Source: Candidatus Eiseniibacteriota bacterium (GTDB taxonomy: Bacteria; Eisenbacteria; RBG-16-71-46). From it: 6,024 nt of DNA. Made by a program: the position numbers and the translations under genes. Within the stretch, counting starts at the first letter, position 1, and the number at the start of each line of letters is the position of its first letter. The notes under the pieces are model-generated. The model saw only the letters and a list, made by a program, of their open reading frames with translations. It had not been told where the DNA came from and made no database searches. The stretch spans positions 1-6,024 of the forward strand of contig JAHFBX010000196.1 of the NCBI GenBank assembly GCA_023249815.1, written 5' to 3'. This document shows, in pieces, positions 1 to 5,942 of this stretch.

Positions 1-171
1 CGAGGGCCACGCGCGCGCCGCGGTGCGCCACACGGCGGGCGCGCAGGCGACGAGCGTCAGCGCGAGCCCCGCGCCGAACCCGCCGGGCGTGAGGTCGCGC
101 CCCAGGTCCAGCCCCCACAGACCACGGCCGGGGATTCTCGCCGCGAGGACGCGCAGCGCGAGCAGTGCCAC
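1..171 (-). CDS. Partial hydrophobic (membrane) protein, start uncertain, runs off left edge
   Basis: One minus-strand frame is open from the left edge to beyond position 312. It reads as a hydrophobic protein: a segment of Ala, Leu, Val and Ile (about 207-133), a short loop containing GLDLGRDLTPGG, then a second hydrophobic stretch (GLALTLVACAPAVW) before the edge. Third codon positions are nearly all G or C from about 240 leftward, and the other two minus frames are Arg-rich or stopped, so this frame is the likely coding one. No ATG, GTG or TTG occurs in it between 172 and 420. The first usual start is the GTG at 171-169, which has no Shine-Dalgarno sequence and falls inside the first hydrophobic stretch. 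The true start may therefore lie upstream, for example a CTG at 312-310 overlapping the stop of the next gene, or the sequence may hold a frameshift. The hydrophobicity and a GLDLG-type loop vaguely recall CPBP-family membrane proteases, but too little is visible to name a family. Confidence 0.38.
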   Translation of the reverse strand, partial: MALLALRVLAARIPGRGLWGLDLGRDLTPGGFGAGLALTLVACAPAVWRTAARAWPS

Positions 172-260
172 GACGCCCGCGAGCAGCGTGATCGCCGCGG
201 CGGGCAGCCCGCCGTCCTCGGCGGCGCGCGCCGCACCGGGCTCTCGTGACTCCTCGGCTC

Positions 261-300
261 GCGAAGCGCCAGGCCCGGCGGCCCTGGCCGGGCGCTTCGC
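261..300 (-). terminator. GC-rich hairpin after the zinc peptidase gene, no T-tract
   Basis: GCGAAGCGCC (261-270) and GGCGCTTCGC (291-300) form a perfect 10-bp outer stem. After one mismatch the inner GGCC (272-275) and GGCC (286-289) can pair as well. It begins 8 bases beyond the stop of the minus-strand peptidase gene, where a terminator or mRNA-stabilising structure is expected. No run of T follows on either strand, so it is not a classical intrinsic terminator. Frame continuity of the left-edge gene through the hairpin is possible but unproven. Confidence 0.45.
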
Positions 301-308
301 CCTGGACG

Positions 309-1010
309 TCAGCGGCGCGAATCGCGCAACGCGAGCAGGCGGAACAGTTGCAGCGCGGCCATGGCCGCGGCCGCGACGTAGGTGAGCGCGGCGGCGTCCA
401 GCACCTTCTTCGCGCCCGCCACTTCCTCGGGCATCACCGCGCCCGTGCTCGTGAGCTGCGCCAGCGCACGCTTCGACGCGTCGAACTCCACCGGCAGCGT
501 GACCAGGTGGAACAGCACCGCGCCGGCGAAGAACACGATCCCTAAGTCCATGAGCCAGCCCGCGAACGGAACGCGCGGTCCGATCAGGAGCCCGATGAAG
601 AACAGCGGCATGGACGCGGTGCTCGCGATGCCCACCGCCGGTGCCATCCCCGAGCGAAACGCGAGCGGGAAGTAGCCGTCGTGGTGCTGCAGCACGTGAC
701 CCACCTCGTGCGCGGCCACCGCGATGGACGAGATGGAGCCGCCCGCGAAGTTGGACTCCGACAGGCGCACCTTCCGGACGCGCGGGTCGTAGTGATCGGA
801 CAGCACGCCCGCGACCGGCTCCACCTCGACGTCGGTGACGCCGTTACGCGCCATGATCTGGCGCGCCATGTCGCGGCCGGTGAGGCCGTTCGAGGCGCGC
901 ACACGGGAGAAGCGGTCGAACGTGCTCTTCACCCTCCACTGCGCCCACATCGCGAAGATCAGGGCCGGGATGAGGAGCAGGAACGTGCGGTCGAAACCGA
1001 GGAACATCAT
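309..1010 (-). CDS. YugP-type membrane zinc metallopeptidase
   Basis: This is a 233-residue predicted integral-membrane zinc endopeptidase of the YugP family (Pfam Zn_peptidase_2), close to the roughly 225 residues of Bacillus YugP. An N-terminal membrane helix (about residues 6-24) is followed by an AQWRVKSTF segment. Next come the family signature LSDHYDPRVRKVRLS (70-84), the zinc-binding HEVGH (101-105), two helices (about 125-145 and 150-170), TLPVEFDAS (171-179) and a last helix (about 208-228). The two His of HEVGH are the expected zinc ligands, its Glu the catalytic base, and a third ligand is probably Glu175. The ATG at 1010 was chosen because a GGAG lies 9 bases upstream and the family homology begins at MMFLGFD. 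The frame stays open to 1229, but the extra residues are Arg- and Pro-rich with no family similarity. An ATG at 1025 is an alternative with a poorer ribosome site. The physiological substrate of this family is not established. The gene is divergent from the threonine aldolase gene. Confidence 0.93.
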   Translation of the reverse strand: MMFLGFDRTFLLLIPALIFAMWAQWRVKSTFDRFSRVRASNGLTGRDMARQIMARNGVTDVEVEPVAGVLSDHYDPRVRKVRLSESNFAGGSISSIAVAAHEVGHVLQHHDGYFPLAFRSGMAPAVGIASTASMPLFFIGLLIGPRVPFAGWLMDLGIVFFAGAVLFHLVTLPVEFDASKRALAQLTSTGAVMPEEVAGAKKVLDAAALTYVAAAAMAALQLFRLLALRDSRR

Positions 1011-1192
1011 GGCGGCGGACTCCATCTGGAGAGTAGAGCGGGCGGCCACGGGGGAGGCCGGTTCAACTCCATTCGACGCGGCAGCATGCCGCCAGTTGTC
1101 AGGCGCGTGCAAGACCGGTACGCCGGGGCGCGCAGGCGGACTTGCCGGCGTGAGGACGGCGGCCGCGGCCCGCCGGACGCGGCTGGATGGCC

Positions 1193-1198
1193 TATAGT
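1193..1198 (+). promoter_or_regulatory. Possible -10 box of the threonine aldolase promoter
   Basis: TATAGT (five of six matches to TATAAT) is one of the few A/T-rich hexamers in the 230-base divergent region. It lies 42 bases upstream of the aldolase ATG, which would leave a leader of about 35 bases. No convincing -35 is seen 16-18 bases upstream, where the sequence is CCGCCG-like, so the call rests on the -10 box and its position only. No matching promoter for the leftward peptidase gene was found in the same region. Confidence 0.35.
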
Positions 1199-1240
1199 CT
1201 CCGTTTCTCGTCGTCCGCCACCTTTCCACCGGAAGCCACC

Positions 1241-2293
1241 ATGACCGTGCCCGTCGTGGATCTGCGCAGCGACACCGTCACACGTCCCACCGCCGGCATG
1301 CGCCGCGCCATCGCCGAGGCGGTGGTCGGCGACGACGTGTTCGGCGACGACCCCACGGTGAAGGCGCTCGAATCGCGCGTCGCAGCGCTCGCGGGGAAGG
1401 AAGCGGCGCTGTTCGTGCCGAGCGGCACCATGGGCAATCAATTGGCTGTGCACGTCCTCACGCGCCCGGCGGACGAGGTGCTGCTCGAGGCGGAATCGCA
1501 CATCTACTTCTACGAGCAGGCTGGCATCGCGGCGAACTCGGGATGCCTCGCGCACCCGGTGCGCGGCGAGCGCGGCGTGCTGCCGCTGGAGCCGCTCGTG
1601 GCCGCGCTTCGCGGCGAGGACGACCACGTCGCGCGCGTGTCACTCGTGTGCGCGGAGAACACGCACAACCGCTCCGGTGGCGCGATCGTGCCACTCGAGC
1701 GGCTGCAGGCGCTCGCGGCCATGGCGCGCGAACGCCAGCTCGCGCTGCACCTGGACGGCGCCCGCCTGTGGAACGCGAGTGTCGCGACCGGTGTGCCGAT
1801 CGCGGACTGGGCGGCGTGCGCCGACACCGTGATGATGTGCTTCTCGAAGGGGTTGGGCGCGCCGGTGGGTTCCATCCTGGTCGGCCGAGCGGACTCGATC
1901 CGCGCCGCGCGGCGCGCGCGAAAACGCTGGGGCGGCGGCATGCGCCAGGTCGGCATCCTCGCCGCGGCCTGCCTCTACGCGCTCGATCACCACGTCGCGC
2001 GGCTCGCCGAGGATCACGTTCGCGCGCGCCGCCTGGCGGATGGACTCGACGGCCTGCCCGGCGTGCAGGTGGTGTCACCCGACACGAACATCCTGTTCCT
2101 GAACGTGGAACCGCCGCTTCCGGATGCCAGTGCCTTGGTCCGGGCGATGGCCGAGCGCGGGGTGTGGGTGAGCGCTTACGGTCCGCGGCGCGTCCGCGCC
2201 ATCACTCACCTGGACGTGGACGACGCGGGGATCGACCGCGCGGTGGCGGCATTCCGTGACGTGCTGTCGGCCTCCGTCGCAGCTCGCCGCTAG
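1241..2293 (+). CDS. ltaE: Low-specificity L-threonine aldolase (PLP-dependent)
   Basis: This 350-residue enzyme cleaves L-threonine or L-allo-threonine to glycine and acetaldehyde in the cytosol. It is a fold-type I pyridoxal-phosphate enzyme (beta-eliminating lyase / GLY1 family). Family landmarks appear in order: DLRSDTVTRPT near the N terminus, GDDVFGDDPTV, the phosphate-binding SGTMGN (61-66), His87 in ESHIYFYE (cofactor-stacking position), ENTHN (139-143), HLDGAR (170-175; the Asp contacts the PLP ring nitrogen), Lys203 in CFSKGLGAPVGS (Schiff-base lysine) and Arg319 near the C terminus (substrate carboxylate position). All expected active-site residues are present and the length is normal for the family. 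The ATG at 1241 is chosen because GGAAG lies 5 bases upstream and the conserved sequence starts right after it. An in-frame ATG at 1187 would place the TATAGT promoter-like box inside the gene. A hairpin directly after the stop suggests the gene is transcribed alone. Confidence 0.95.
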   Translation: MTVPVVDLRSDTVTRPTAGMRRAIAEAVVGDDVFGDDPTVKALESRVAALAGKEAALFVPSGTMGNQLAVHVLTRPADEVLLEAESHIYFYEQAGIAANSGCLAHPVRGERGVLPLEPLVAALRGEDDHVARVSLVCAENTHNRSGGAIVPLERLQALAAMARERQLALHLDGARLWNASVATGVPIADWAACADTVMMCFSKGLGAPVGSILVGRADSIRAARRARKRWGGGMRQVGILAAACLYALDHHVARLAEDHVRARRLADGLDGLPGVQVVSPDTNILFLNVEPPLPDASALVRAMAERGVWVSAYGPRRVRAITHLDVDDAGIDRAVAAFRDVLSASVAARR

Positions 2294-2318
2294 CCGGATC
2301 CGACGTGACGGACTCCGG
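2294..2318 (+). terminator. Hairpin immediately after the ltaE stop codon
   Basis: CCGGA-TCCG (2294-2302) pairs with CGGA-C-TCCGG (2309-2318). This gives a 9-bp stem with one bulged C and the 6-base loop ACGTGA. It starts at the base after the TAG stop and lies upstream of a separate promoter-like element, as a terminator would. There is no T-tract behind it (TGGGAGAGT follows), so termination may be inefficient or Rho-assisted, or the structure may only protect the mRNA end. Confidence 0.45.
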
Positions 2319-2353
2319 TGGGAGAGTGCCCGGAACGCATGGATTCCCAACGG

Positions 2354-2382
2354 TGGACGGGGTAGTACCCCCATGCTAACTT
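2354..2382 (+). promoter_or_regulatory. Probable promoter of the rsmI-ino1-tmk operon
   Basis: TGGACG (2354-2359, four matches to TTGACA) is followed after exactly 17 bases by TAACTT (2377-2382). An upstream TG (2374-2375) gives an extended -10. The -10 hexamer itself is a modest match. The element lies in the 138-base gap between ltaE and rsmI, in one of the few A/T-rich patches of the window. It would start transcription roughly 40 bases before the rsmI GTG. It is inferred from spacing and position; the binding sigma factor is assumed to be the housekeeping one. Confidence 0.42.
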
Positions 2383-2431
2383 GCGTCCGCTTTTCAGGCA
2401 TCGGCCTCCCATCCCCGAATAAGGTTCCGGC

Positions 2432-3178
2432 GTGACCCGCGAGCAACCCTCCGGCCGCCCCGGGACACTGTTCCTGGTGGCGACGCCGATCGGCAACCTC
2501 GAGGATGTCTCCGCGCGCGCGCTCCGCGTGCTGCGCGAGGCGGATCTCGTGGCCGCCGAGGACACACGGCACACGCGGCGGCTTCTCGCGCACTTCGGGA
2601 TCCCGGCGCGCGTCGTGAGCCTGCACGAGCACAACGAGCGGGCCCGCGCGGTGTCGCTCGTGGAGCGCGTCCAGGCGGGGGAGGTCGTGGCATTGGTGAC
2701 CGACGCGGGTTCGCCCGGGATCGCCGATCCGGGGTATCCCGTGGTGCGCGCCGCGGTGGCCGAAGGGGTGCGGGTGGAGAGCATCCCCGGGCCCTCCGCG
2801 GTGATCGCAGCGCTCCAGGTGAGCGGGCTTCCCACCGACGCGTTCCTGTTCGCGGGTTTCCTGCCGCCCAAGCGGGCGGCGCGCCGCCGGCGCCTGGAGG
2901 ATCTCGCGGAGCGGCGCGAGACGGTGGTGGTGTTCGAGTCTCCGCATCGGATCGAGGCCTGTCTCTCGGACCTCGAGACGGTGTGGGGGGAGCGTCCGAT
3001 CGCGCTCGTGCGTGAGCTGACGAAGCTGCATGAACAGGTGCTGCGCGGCACGGCGCGCGAGGTGCGCGCGTCGCTGCGAGCGGAATGGAGACGAGGCGAG
3101 ATGGTGCTGGTGCTGGGCGGCAGGACCAGGTCCGAGCGCGGTCGCGAGCGGACCCGCGCATCCGGGGACGTGGAATGA
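2432..3178 (+). CDS. rsmI: 16S rRNA (cytidine-1402-2'-O)-methyltransferase RsmI, short form
   Basis: RsmI is a cytosolic S-adenosylmethionine-dependent enzyme that methylates the ribose 2'-OH of C1402 in the 16S rRNA decoding centre. The 248-residue protein carries the tetrapyrrole-methylase-fold signatures: LFLVATPIGNLEDVS (13-27), AAEDTRHTRRLL (41-52), LHEHNE (64-69), LVTDAGSPGIADPG (88-101), SIPGPSA (117-123), FAGFLPPK (140-147), FESPHRI (168-174) and RELTKLHE (194-201). The GTG start has AAGG 7 bases upstream, and the conserved region begins about 10 residues in. The E. coli protein is 286 residues long. This one stops soon after the methyltransferase core and ends in an Arg- and Glu-rich tail, so it appears to lack the usual small C-terminal helical (HTH-like) domain. 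The catalytic core is complete. It is the first gene of the apparent operon, and its TGA overlaps the next ATG by 4 bases. Confidence 0.95.
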   Translation: MTREQPSGRPGTLFLVATPIGNLEDVSARALRVLREADLVAAEDTRHTRRLLAHFGIPARVVSLHEHNERARAVSLVERVQAGEVVALVTDAGSPGIADPGYPVVRAAVAEGVRVESIPGPSAVIAALQVSGLPTDAFLFAGFLPPKRAARRRRLEDLAERRETVVVFESPHRIEACLSDLETVWGERPIALVRELTKLHEQVLRGTAREVRASLRAEWRRGEMVLVLGGRTRSERGRERTRASGDVE

Positions 3179-3900
3179 GCAAGCCCGAGGCGCTGGCGGG
3201 AAGCCCGGAGGGCGGCGTGAGCGGTTACAAGGAGGCGCTCAGGCGGTTCGCGCACGGCGTACTCGATCCGCTCGTGCGGACGCTCCTCGCGATGGGGCTG
3301 AAGGCCGACCACCTGACTGCGTTCGGCTTCCTCTTGAGCGTCGCAGCCGCGTTCCAGTTCGCGACCGGGCACTTCCGCATCGCGGCCTCGCTCGCGACCG
3401 CGGCGGGCGTGTGCGACATCCTGGATGGCCAGCTCGCGCGAGGCTCCGGCAGGGTCACGCGCTTCGGCGCGTTCCTGGATTCCACGCTCGACCGCGTCGC
3501 CGACGCCGTGCTGTTCGTCGGCATCTCCTGGTACTACACGGCCCAGCTCGTGGACATGGCCGTGAATCCCAACCGCGTGCTGGCGAACCTCCAGCACGGG
3601 CTCGAGCCGGTCACGTTCGCGGTCATCGCCAGCATCTCGATGCTCGCGCTCGTCGGCTCGTTCATGGTGTCGTACACGCGCGCGCGCGCCGAAGGGCTCG
3701 GGCTCGAGTGCAAGGTCGGCTGGTTCGAACGGCCGGAACGCCTGGTGTTACTCATACTCGCGGGGTACGCGGGGCTCGGACCGGTCATGCCGGCCGCGCT
3801 GCTGGTGCTCGTCGTGTTCTCGTTCGCCACCGCGATCCAGCGGATGGCTCATGTCTGGAATCGCACCCGGGCGTCGGGTGGCGGTTCCTCGGAGGTTTGA
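3175..3900 (+). CDS. pgsA: Phosphatidylinositol-phosphate synthase (CDP-alcohol phosphotransferase)
   Basis: This is a 241-residue membrane enzyme of the CDP-alcohol phosphatidyltransferase family. The family signature D-x2-DG-x2-AR-x8-G-x3-D-x3-D is complete: Asp81, Asp84-Gly85, Ala88-Arg89, Gly98, Asp102 and Asp106. These residues bind the divalent metals and the CDP group. About five or six hydrophobic segments are visible (roughly 47-62, 68-82, 108-125, 145-166, 189-204 and 205-221). Two downstream blocks, SYTRARAEGLG (166-176) and ERPERL (185-190), closely resemble mycobacterial phosphatidylinositol phosphate synthase (PgsA1) as I remember it. This points to inositol 3-phosphate rather than glycerol 3-phosphate or serine as acceptor. 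The next gene, ino1, makes that acceptor, which strengthens the call. The ATG at 3175 overlaps the rsmI stop (ATGA) and has GGGGA 6 bases upstream; the in-frame ATG at 3085 lies inside rsmI and is rejected. Expected product: phosphatidylinositol phosphate, which needs a phosphatase, not seen here, to give phosphatidylinositol. The family is certain; the acceptor is inferred. Confidence 0.88.
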   Translation: MSKPEALAGSPEGGVSGYKEALRRFAHGVLDPLVRTLLAMGLKADHLTAFGFLLSVAAAFQFATGHFRIAASLATAAGVCDILDGQLARGSGRVTRFGAFLDSTLDRVADAVLFVGISWYYTAQLVDMAVNPNRVLANLQHGLEPVTFAVIASISMLALVGSFMVSYTRARAEGLGLECKVGWFERPERLVLLILAGYAGLGPVMPAALLVLVVFSFATAIQRMAHVWNRTRASGGGSSEV

Positions 3901-3905
3901 AGTCC

Positions 3906-5201
3906 ATGGGCTCCAAGGTACGTGTTGCGATCATCGGCGTGGGGAACTGCGCCTCGTCGTTCGTGCAAGGTCTCCACTACTACCGGAACGCCAAGGCGAC
4001 GGATCGCATCCCGGGTCTCATGCACGTGAACCTCGGCGGTTACCACGTCGGCGACGTCGAGATCTCGGCGGCCATCGACGTGGACGCGAACAAGGTCGGC
4101 AAGGACGTGTCCGAGGCGATCGTGACCTGGCCGAACAACACGGTGGTGTTCGCGAAGGTCCCGAAGCTGGGCATCACCGTGCAGCGCGGCATGACGCACG
4201 ACGGCCTCGGCAAGTACCTATCGCAGATCATCAAGAAGGCGCCGGGCTCCACTGTGGACATCGTGAAGCTGCTCAAAGATTCGAAGACCGACGTGGTCGT
4301 GAACTACCTGCCTGTGGGCTCTGAGGAGGCCACGAAGTGGTACGTCGAGCAGGTGCTCGAGGCGGGTTGCGCGTTCGTGAACTGCATCCCGGTGTTCATC
4401 GCGCGCGAGAAGTACTGGCAGCAGCGCTTCGAGAAGAAGGGGCTGCCCGTGATCGGCGACGACATCAAGTCGCAGGTCGGCGCCACGATCACCCACCGCG
4501 TGCTCGCGAACCTGTTCGTGGACCGCGGCGTGCGCATCGACCGCACCTACCAGCTGAACTTCGGCGGCAATACCGATTTCTTGAACATGCTCGAGCGCGA
4601 GCGGCTGGAGTCCAAGAAGATCAGCAAGACCTCGGCGGTGACGAGCAACATCCCTTACGATCTGCCGGCCGAGGACGTGCACGTCGGTCCCTCGGACTAC
4701 GTGCCGTGGTTGAAGGACCGCAAGTGGTGCCACATCCGCATGGAGGGCACCACGTTCGGCGACGTGCCGCTGAACCTCGAGATGAAGCTCGAGGTGTGGG
4801 ATTCGCCGAACTCGGCCGGCATCGTCATCGACGCCGTGCGCTGCGCGAAGCTGGCGCTCGACCACGGCCTCAAGGGCGCGCTGATCGCGCCGTCTTCCTA
4901 CTTCAAGAAGTCGCCGCCCGTGCAGATCCCGGATGACACGGCGCGCGAGCTGGTCGAGGAGTACATCCGCTCGCCGAAGGCGGTGGAACAGCGCATGCGA
5001 ATCGCGCCGCCGACGTTGAAGCGGGAAGCGCCGCCCACGTTGAAGCGCGGGTCCGCCAGCAAGGGCGCGGGCGCGAACTCCTCGAAGCCCATGCCCACTC
5101 CCCGCGTGACGGTGTCGAAGAACGGCCACGCGAACGGCCACGCGCCCCAGCCCAAGCGCCGTTCGCGGAAGCCGCGGCGTTCGTCCGCACGCTCGCGTTG
5201 A
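3906..5201 (+). CDS. ino1: Inositol-3-phosphate synthase with extended basic C-terminal tail
   Basis: Ino1 (myo-inositol-phosphate synthase) uses NAD+ to isomerise glucose-6-phosphate to 1L-myo-inositol 3-phosphate, the first step of inositol synthesis, in the cytosol. The 431-residue protein opens with the Rossmann motif VAIIGVGNCASSFVQG (7-22). Further landmarks are GLMHVNLGGYHVGDV (37-51), NYLPVGSEEA (133-142), GDDIKSQVGATITHR (184-198), LNFGGNTDFLNMLERE (217-232), ESKKISKT (235-242), GPSDYVPWL (261-269) and LEVWDSPNSAGIVIDAVR (295-312). All of these match the short actinobacterial-type synthase, such as the Mycobacterium tuberculosis enzyme of about 367 residues. That core ends near residue 357. 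Residues 367-431 are an extra Lys/Arg/Pro/Ser-rich, probably disordered tail with internal repeats. The ATG at 3906 is chosen because GGAGG (3891-3895) lies 10 bases upstream and homology begins at once. The much longer open frame upstream overlaps other genes and is Arg-rich. The gene starts 5 bases after the lipid synthase stop, and its own stop overlaps the tmk start. Confidence 0.96.
   Translation: MGSKVRVAIIGVGNCASSFVQGLHYYRNAKATDRIPGLMHVNLGGYHVGDVEISAAIDVDANKVGKDVSEAIVTWPNNTVVFAKVPKLGITVQRGMTHDGLGKYLSQIIKKAPGSTVDIVKLLKDSKTDVVVNYLPVGSEEATKWYVEQVLEAGCAFVNCIPVFIAREKYWQQRFEKKGLPVIGDDIKSQVGATITHRVLANLFVDRGVRIDRTYQLNFGGNTDFLNMLERERLESKKISKTSAVTSNIPYDLPAEDVHVGPSDYVPWLKDRKWCHIRMEGTTFGDVPLNLEMKLEVWDSPNSAGIVIDAVRCAKLALDHGLKGALIAPSSYFKKSPPVQIPDDTARELVEEYIRSPKAVEQRMRIAPPTLKREAPPTLKRGSASKGAGANSSKPMPTPRVTVSKNGHANGHAPQPKRRSRKPRRSSARSR
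5004..5051 (+). repeat. Tandem 24-bp repeat inside the ino1 tail (APPTLKR x2)
   Basis: Two adjacent 24-base units (5004-5027 and 5028-5051) encode APPTLKRE and APPTLKRG. The DNA differs by one silent change (CCG to CCC) and at the last codons. The repeat marks the point where the enzyme core gives way to the low-complexity tail, and suggests the tail grew by local duplication. Confidence 0.85.
5121..5144 (+). repeat. Perfect 12-bp tandem repeat in the ino1 tail (NGHA x2)
   Basis: AACGGCCACGCG occurs twice in a row (5121-5132 and 5133-5144), encoding NGHANGHA. It is followed by a strongly basic end, PKRRSRKPRRSSARSR. The copies are identical at the DNA level, which suggests recent duplication or slippage. 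Confidence 0.85.
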
Positions 5202-5848
5202 GCAACCCCAGGCCCGGGCTGTTCGTCACCTTCGAAGGCGGCGAGGGCTCGGGCAAGAGCACGCAGCTCGCACGTCTCGCCGAGCGGCTCCGTGCCACGG
5301 GCGTGGAGCCACTCGTGACGCGCGAGCCGGGAGGCACGCCGCTCGCCGAGGGCATCCGCGCGCTGCTCCTGGACGTGGGCCACGCACCCGACGCCATGGC
5401 CGAGGCGCTGCTCATGGTGGCGGCTCGCGCCAATCTCGTGGCGACGCGGTTGCGGCCCGCGCTCGAATCAGGGCGCGTCGTGCTGTGCGATCGGTACGGG
5501 GACTCCACGCTCGCCTACCAGGGCGGTGGCCGCGGCCTGGATGCCGCGCGGCTCGCGGACTGGAATCGGGCCGCCACGGGAGGGCTCGCGCCTGACCTCA
5601 CGCTGCTCTTCGACCTGCCGGCACGCGTGGGTCTCGAACGACGCGCGATCGCCGCCGGCACGCCGAACCGACTCGACCTCGAGTCCGAGGCGTTCCACGC
5701 GCGCGTGCGCGAGCGCTACCTCGAACTCGCCCGGGCCGAGCCCGCGCGCTTCGTCGTCCTGGACGCGACGCGCGAACCGGACGAACTGGCGGCGAGCGTG
5801 TGGAGCGCCGTCTCAGAGCGTCTCTCGGCCACGACGCGCAAGTCCTGA
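5198..5848 (+). CDS. tmk: Thymidylate kinase (dTMP kinase)
   Basis: Tmk phosphorylates dTMP to dTDP with ATP, the step leading to dTTP, in the cytosol. The 216-residue protein has normal family length. The P-loop FEGGEGSGKST spans residues 12-22 (Lys20). TREPGGTPLAEGIR (41-54) forms part of the dTMP site, CDRYGDSTLAYQGGGRG (97-113) holds the family DRY motif, and LLFDLPA (136-142) is the Walker-B-like strand. A LID-region segment, RRAIAAGTPNRLDLE (148-162), carries arginine, while the P-loop lacks an extra arginine; this fits the E. coli-like (type II) arrangement. The usual AdRaqH helix motif reads AARANL (75-80), a mild deviation. The start is a TTG at 5198 that overlaps the ino1 stop as TTGA. 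There is no Shine-Dalgarno sequence in front of it, so translation probably depends on ribosomes finishing ino1. It is the last visible gene of the operon. Confidence 0.95.
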   Translation: MSNPRPGLFVTFEGGEGSGKSTQLARLAERLRATGVEPLVTREPGGTPLAEGIRALLLDVGHAPDAMAEALLMVAARANLVATRLRPALESGRVVLCDRYGDSTLAYQGGGRGLDAARLADWNRAATGGLAPDLTLLFDLPARVGLERRAIAAGTPNRLDLESEAFHARVRERYLELARAEPARFVVLDATREPDELAASVWSAVSERLSATTRKS

Positions 5849-5901
5849 CCCGCCCCTGACCATTCCGCACTCGCCGCTCCGATGTTCTGCCCGGCGGTCG
5901 A

Positions 5902-5934
5902 GCCCCGATCGGCGGGGGCGTTCGATCGTGGCCA
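5902..5934. repeat. 33-bp direct repeat, copy 1
   Basis: This copy begins GCCCCGATCGG, has a G-rich centre and ends CGATCGTGGCCA. An identical copy starts 71 bases later at 5973. Each copy contains two CGATCG palindromes and a possible 5-bp stem GCCCC/GGGGC (5902-5906 with 5915-5919) with an 8-base loop. It lies 53 bases beyond the tmk stop. Bases flanking the two copies differ, so the repeat is exactly 33 bp. Confidence 0.9.
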
Positions 5935-5942
5935 GCTGCCAC

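Noticed and set aside
23..385. Plus-strand open frames at the left edge
   Set aside because: Pro/Ser/Arg-rich sequence without motifs, opposite the coding-like minus frame and the peptidase C terminus.
1011..1229. 73-residue N-terminal extension of the zinc peptidase
   Set aside because: Low-complexity Arg/Ala/Pro sequence with no family similarity, running into the divergent promoter region. The ATG at 1010 has a good ribosome site and matches the family length.
3085..3174. Earlier ATG start for the phosphatidylinositol-phosphate synthase
   Set aside because: It would overlap 90 bases of rsmI coding sequence, the added residues are unlike the family, and the ATGA junction at 3175 with GGGGA upstream is a better start.
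2290..3597. 435-codon open frame on the minus strand opposite rsmI and the lipid synthase gene
   Set aside because: It is antisense to two well-recognised genes, rich in Arg, Ser and Pro, and shows no recognisable family. Such frames are a by-product of high GC and few stop codons.
3030..3905. N-terminal extension of Ino1 from an upstream ATG giving a protein of over 700 residues
   Set aside because: The extra part is Arg-rich and overlaps rsmI and the whole lipid synthase gene in another frame. The Rossmann motif and ribosome site place the start at 3906.
4218..5141. 307-codon minus-strand open frame opposite ino1
   Set aside because: His-, Arg- and Leu-rich composition with no motifs, fully contained in the antisense of a strongly conserved gene; a compositional shadow.
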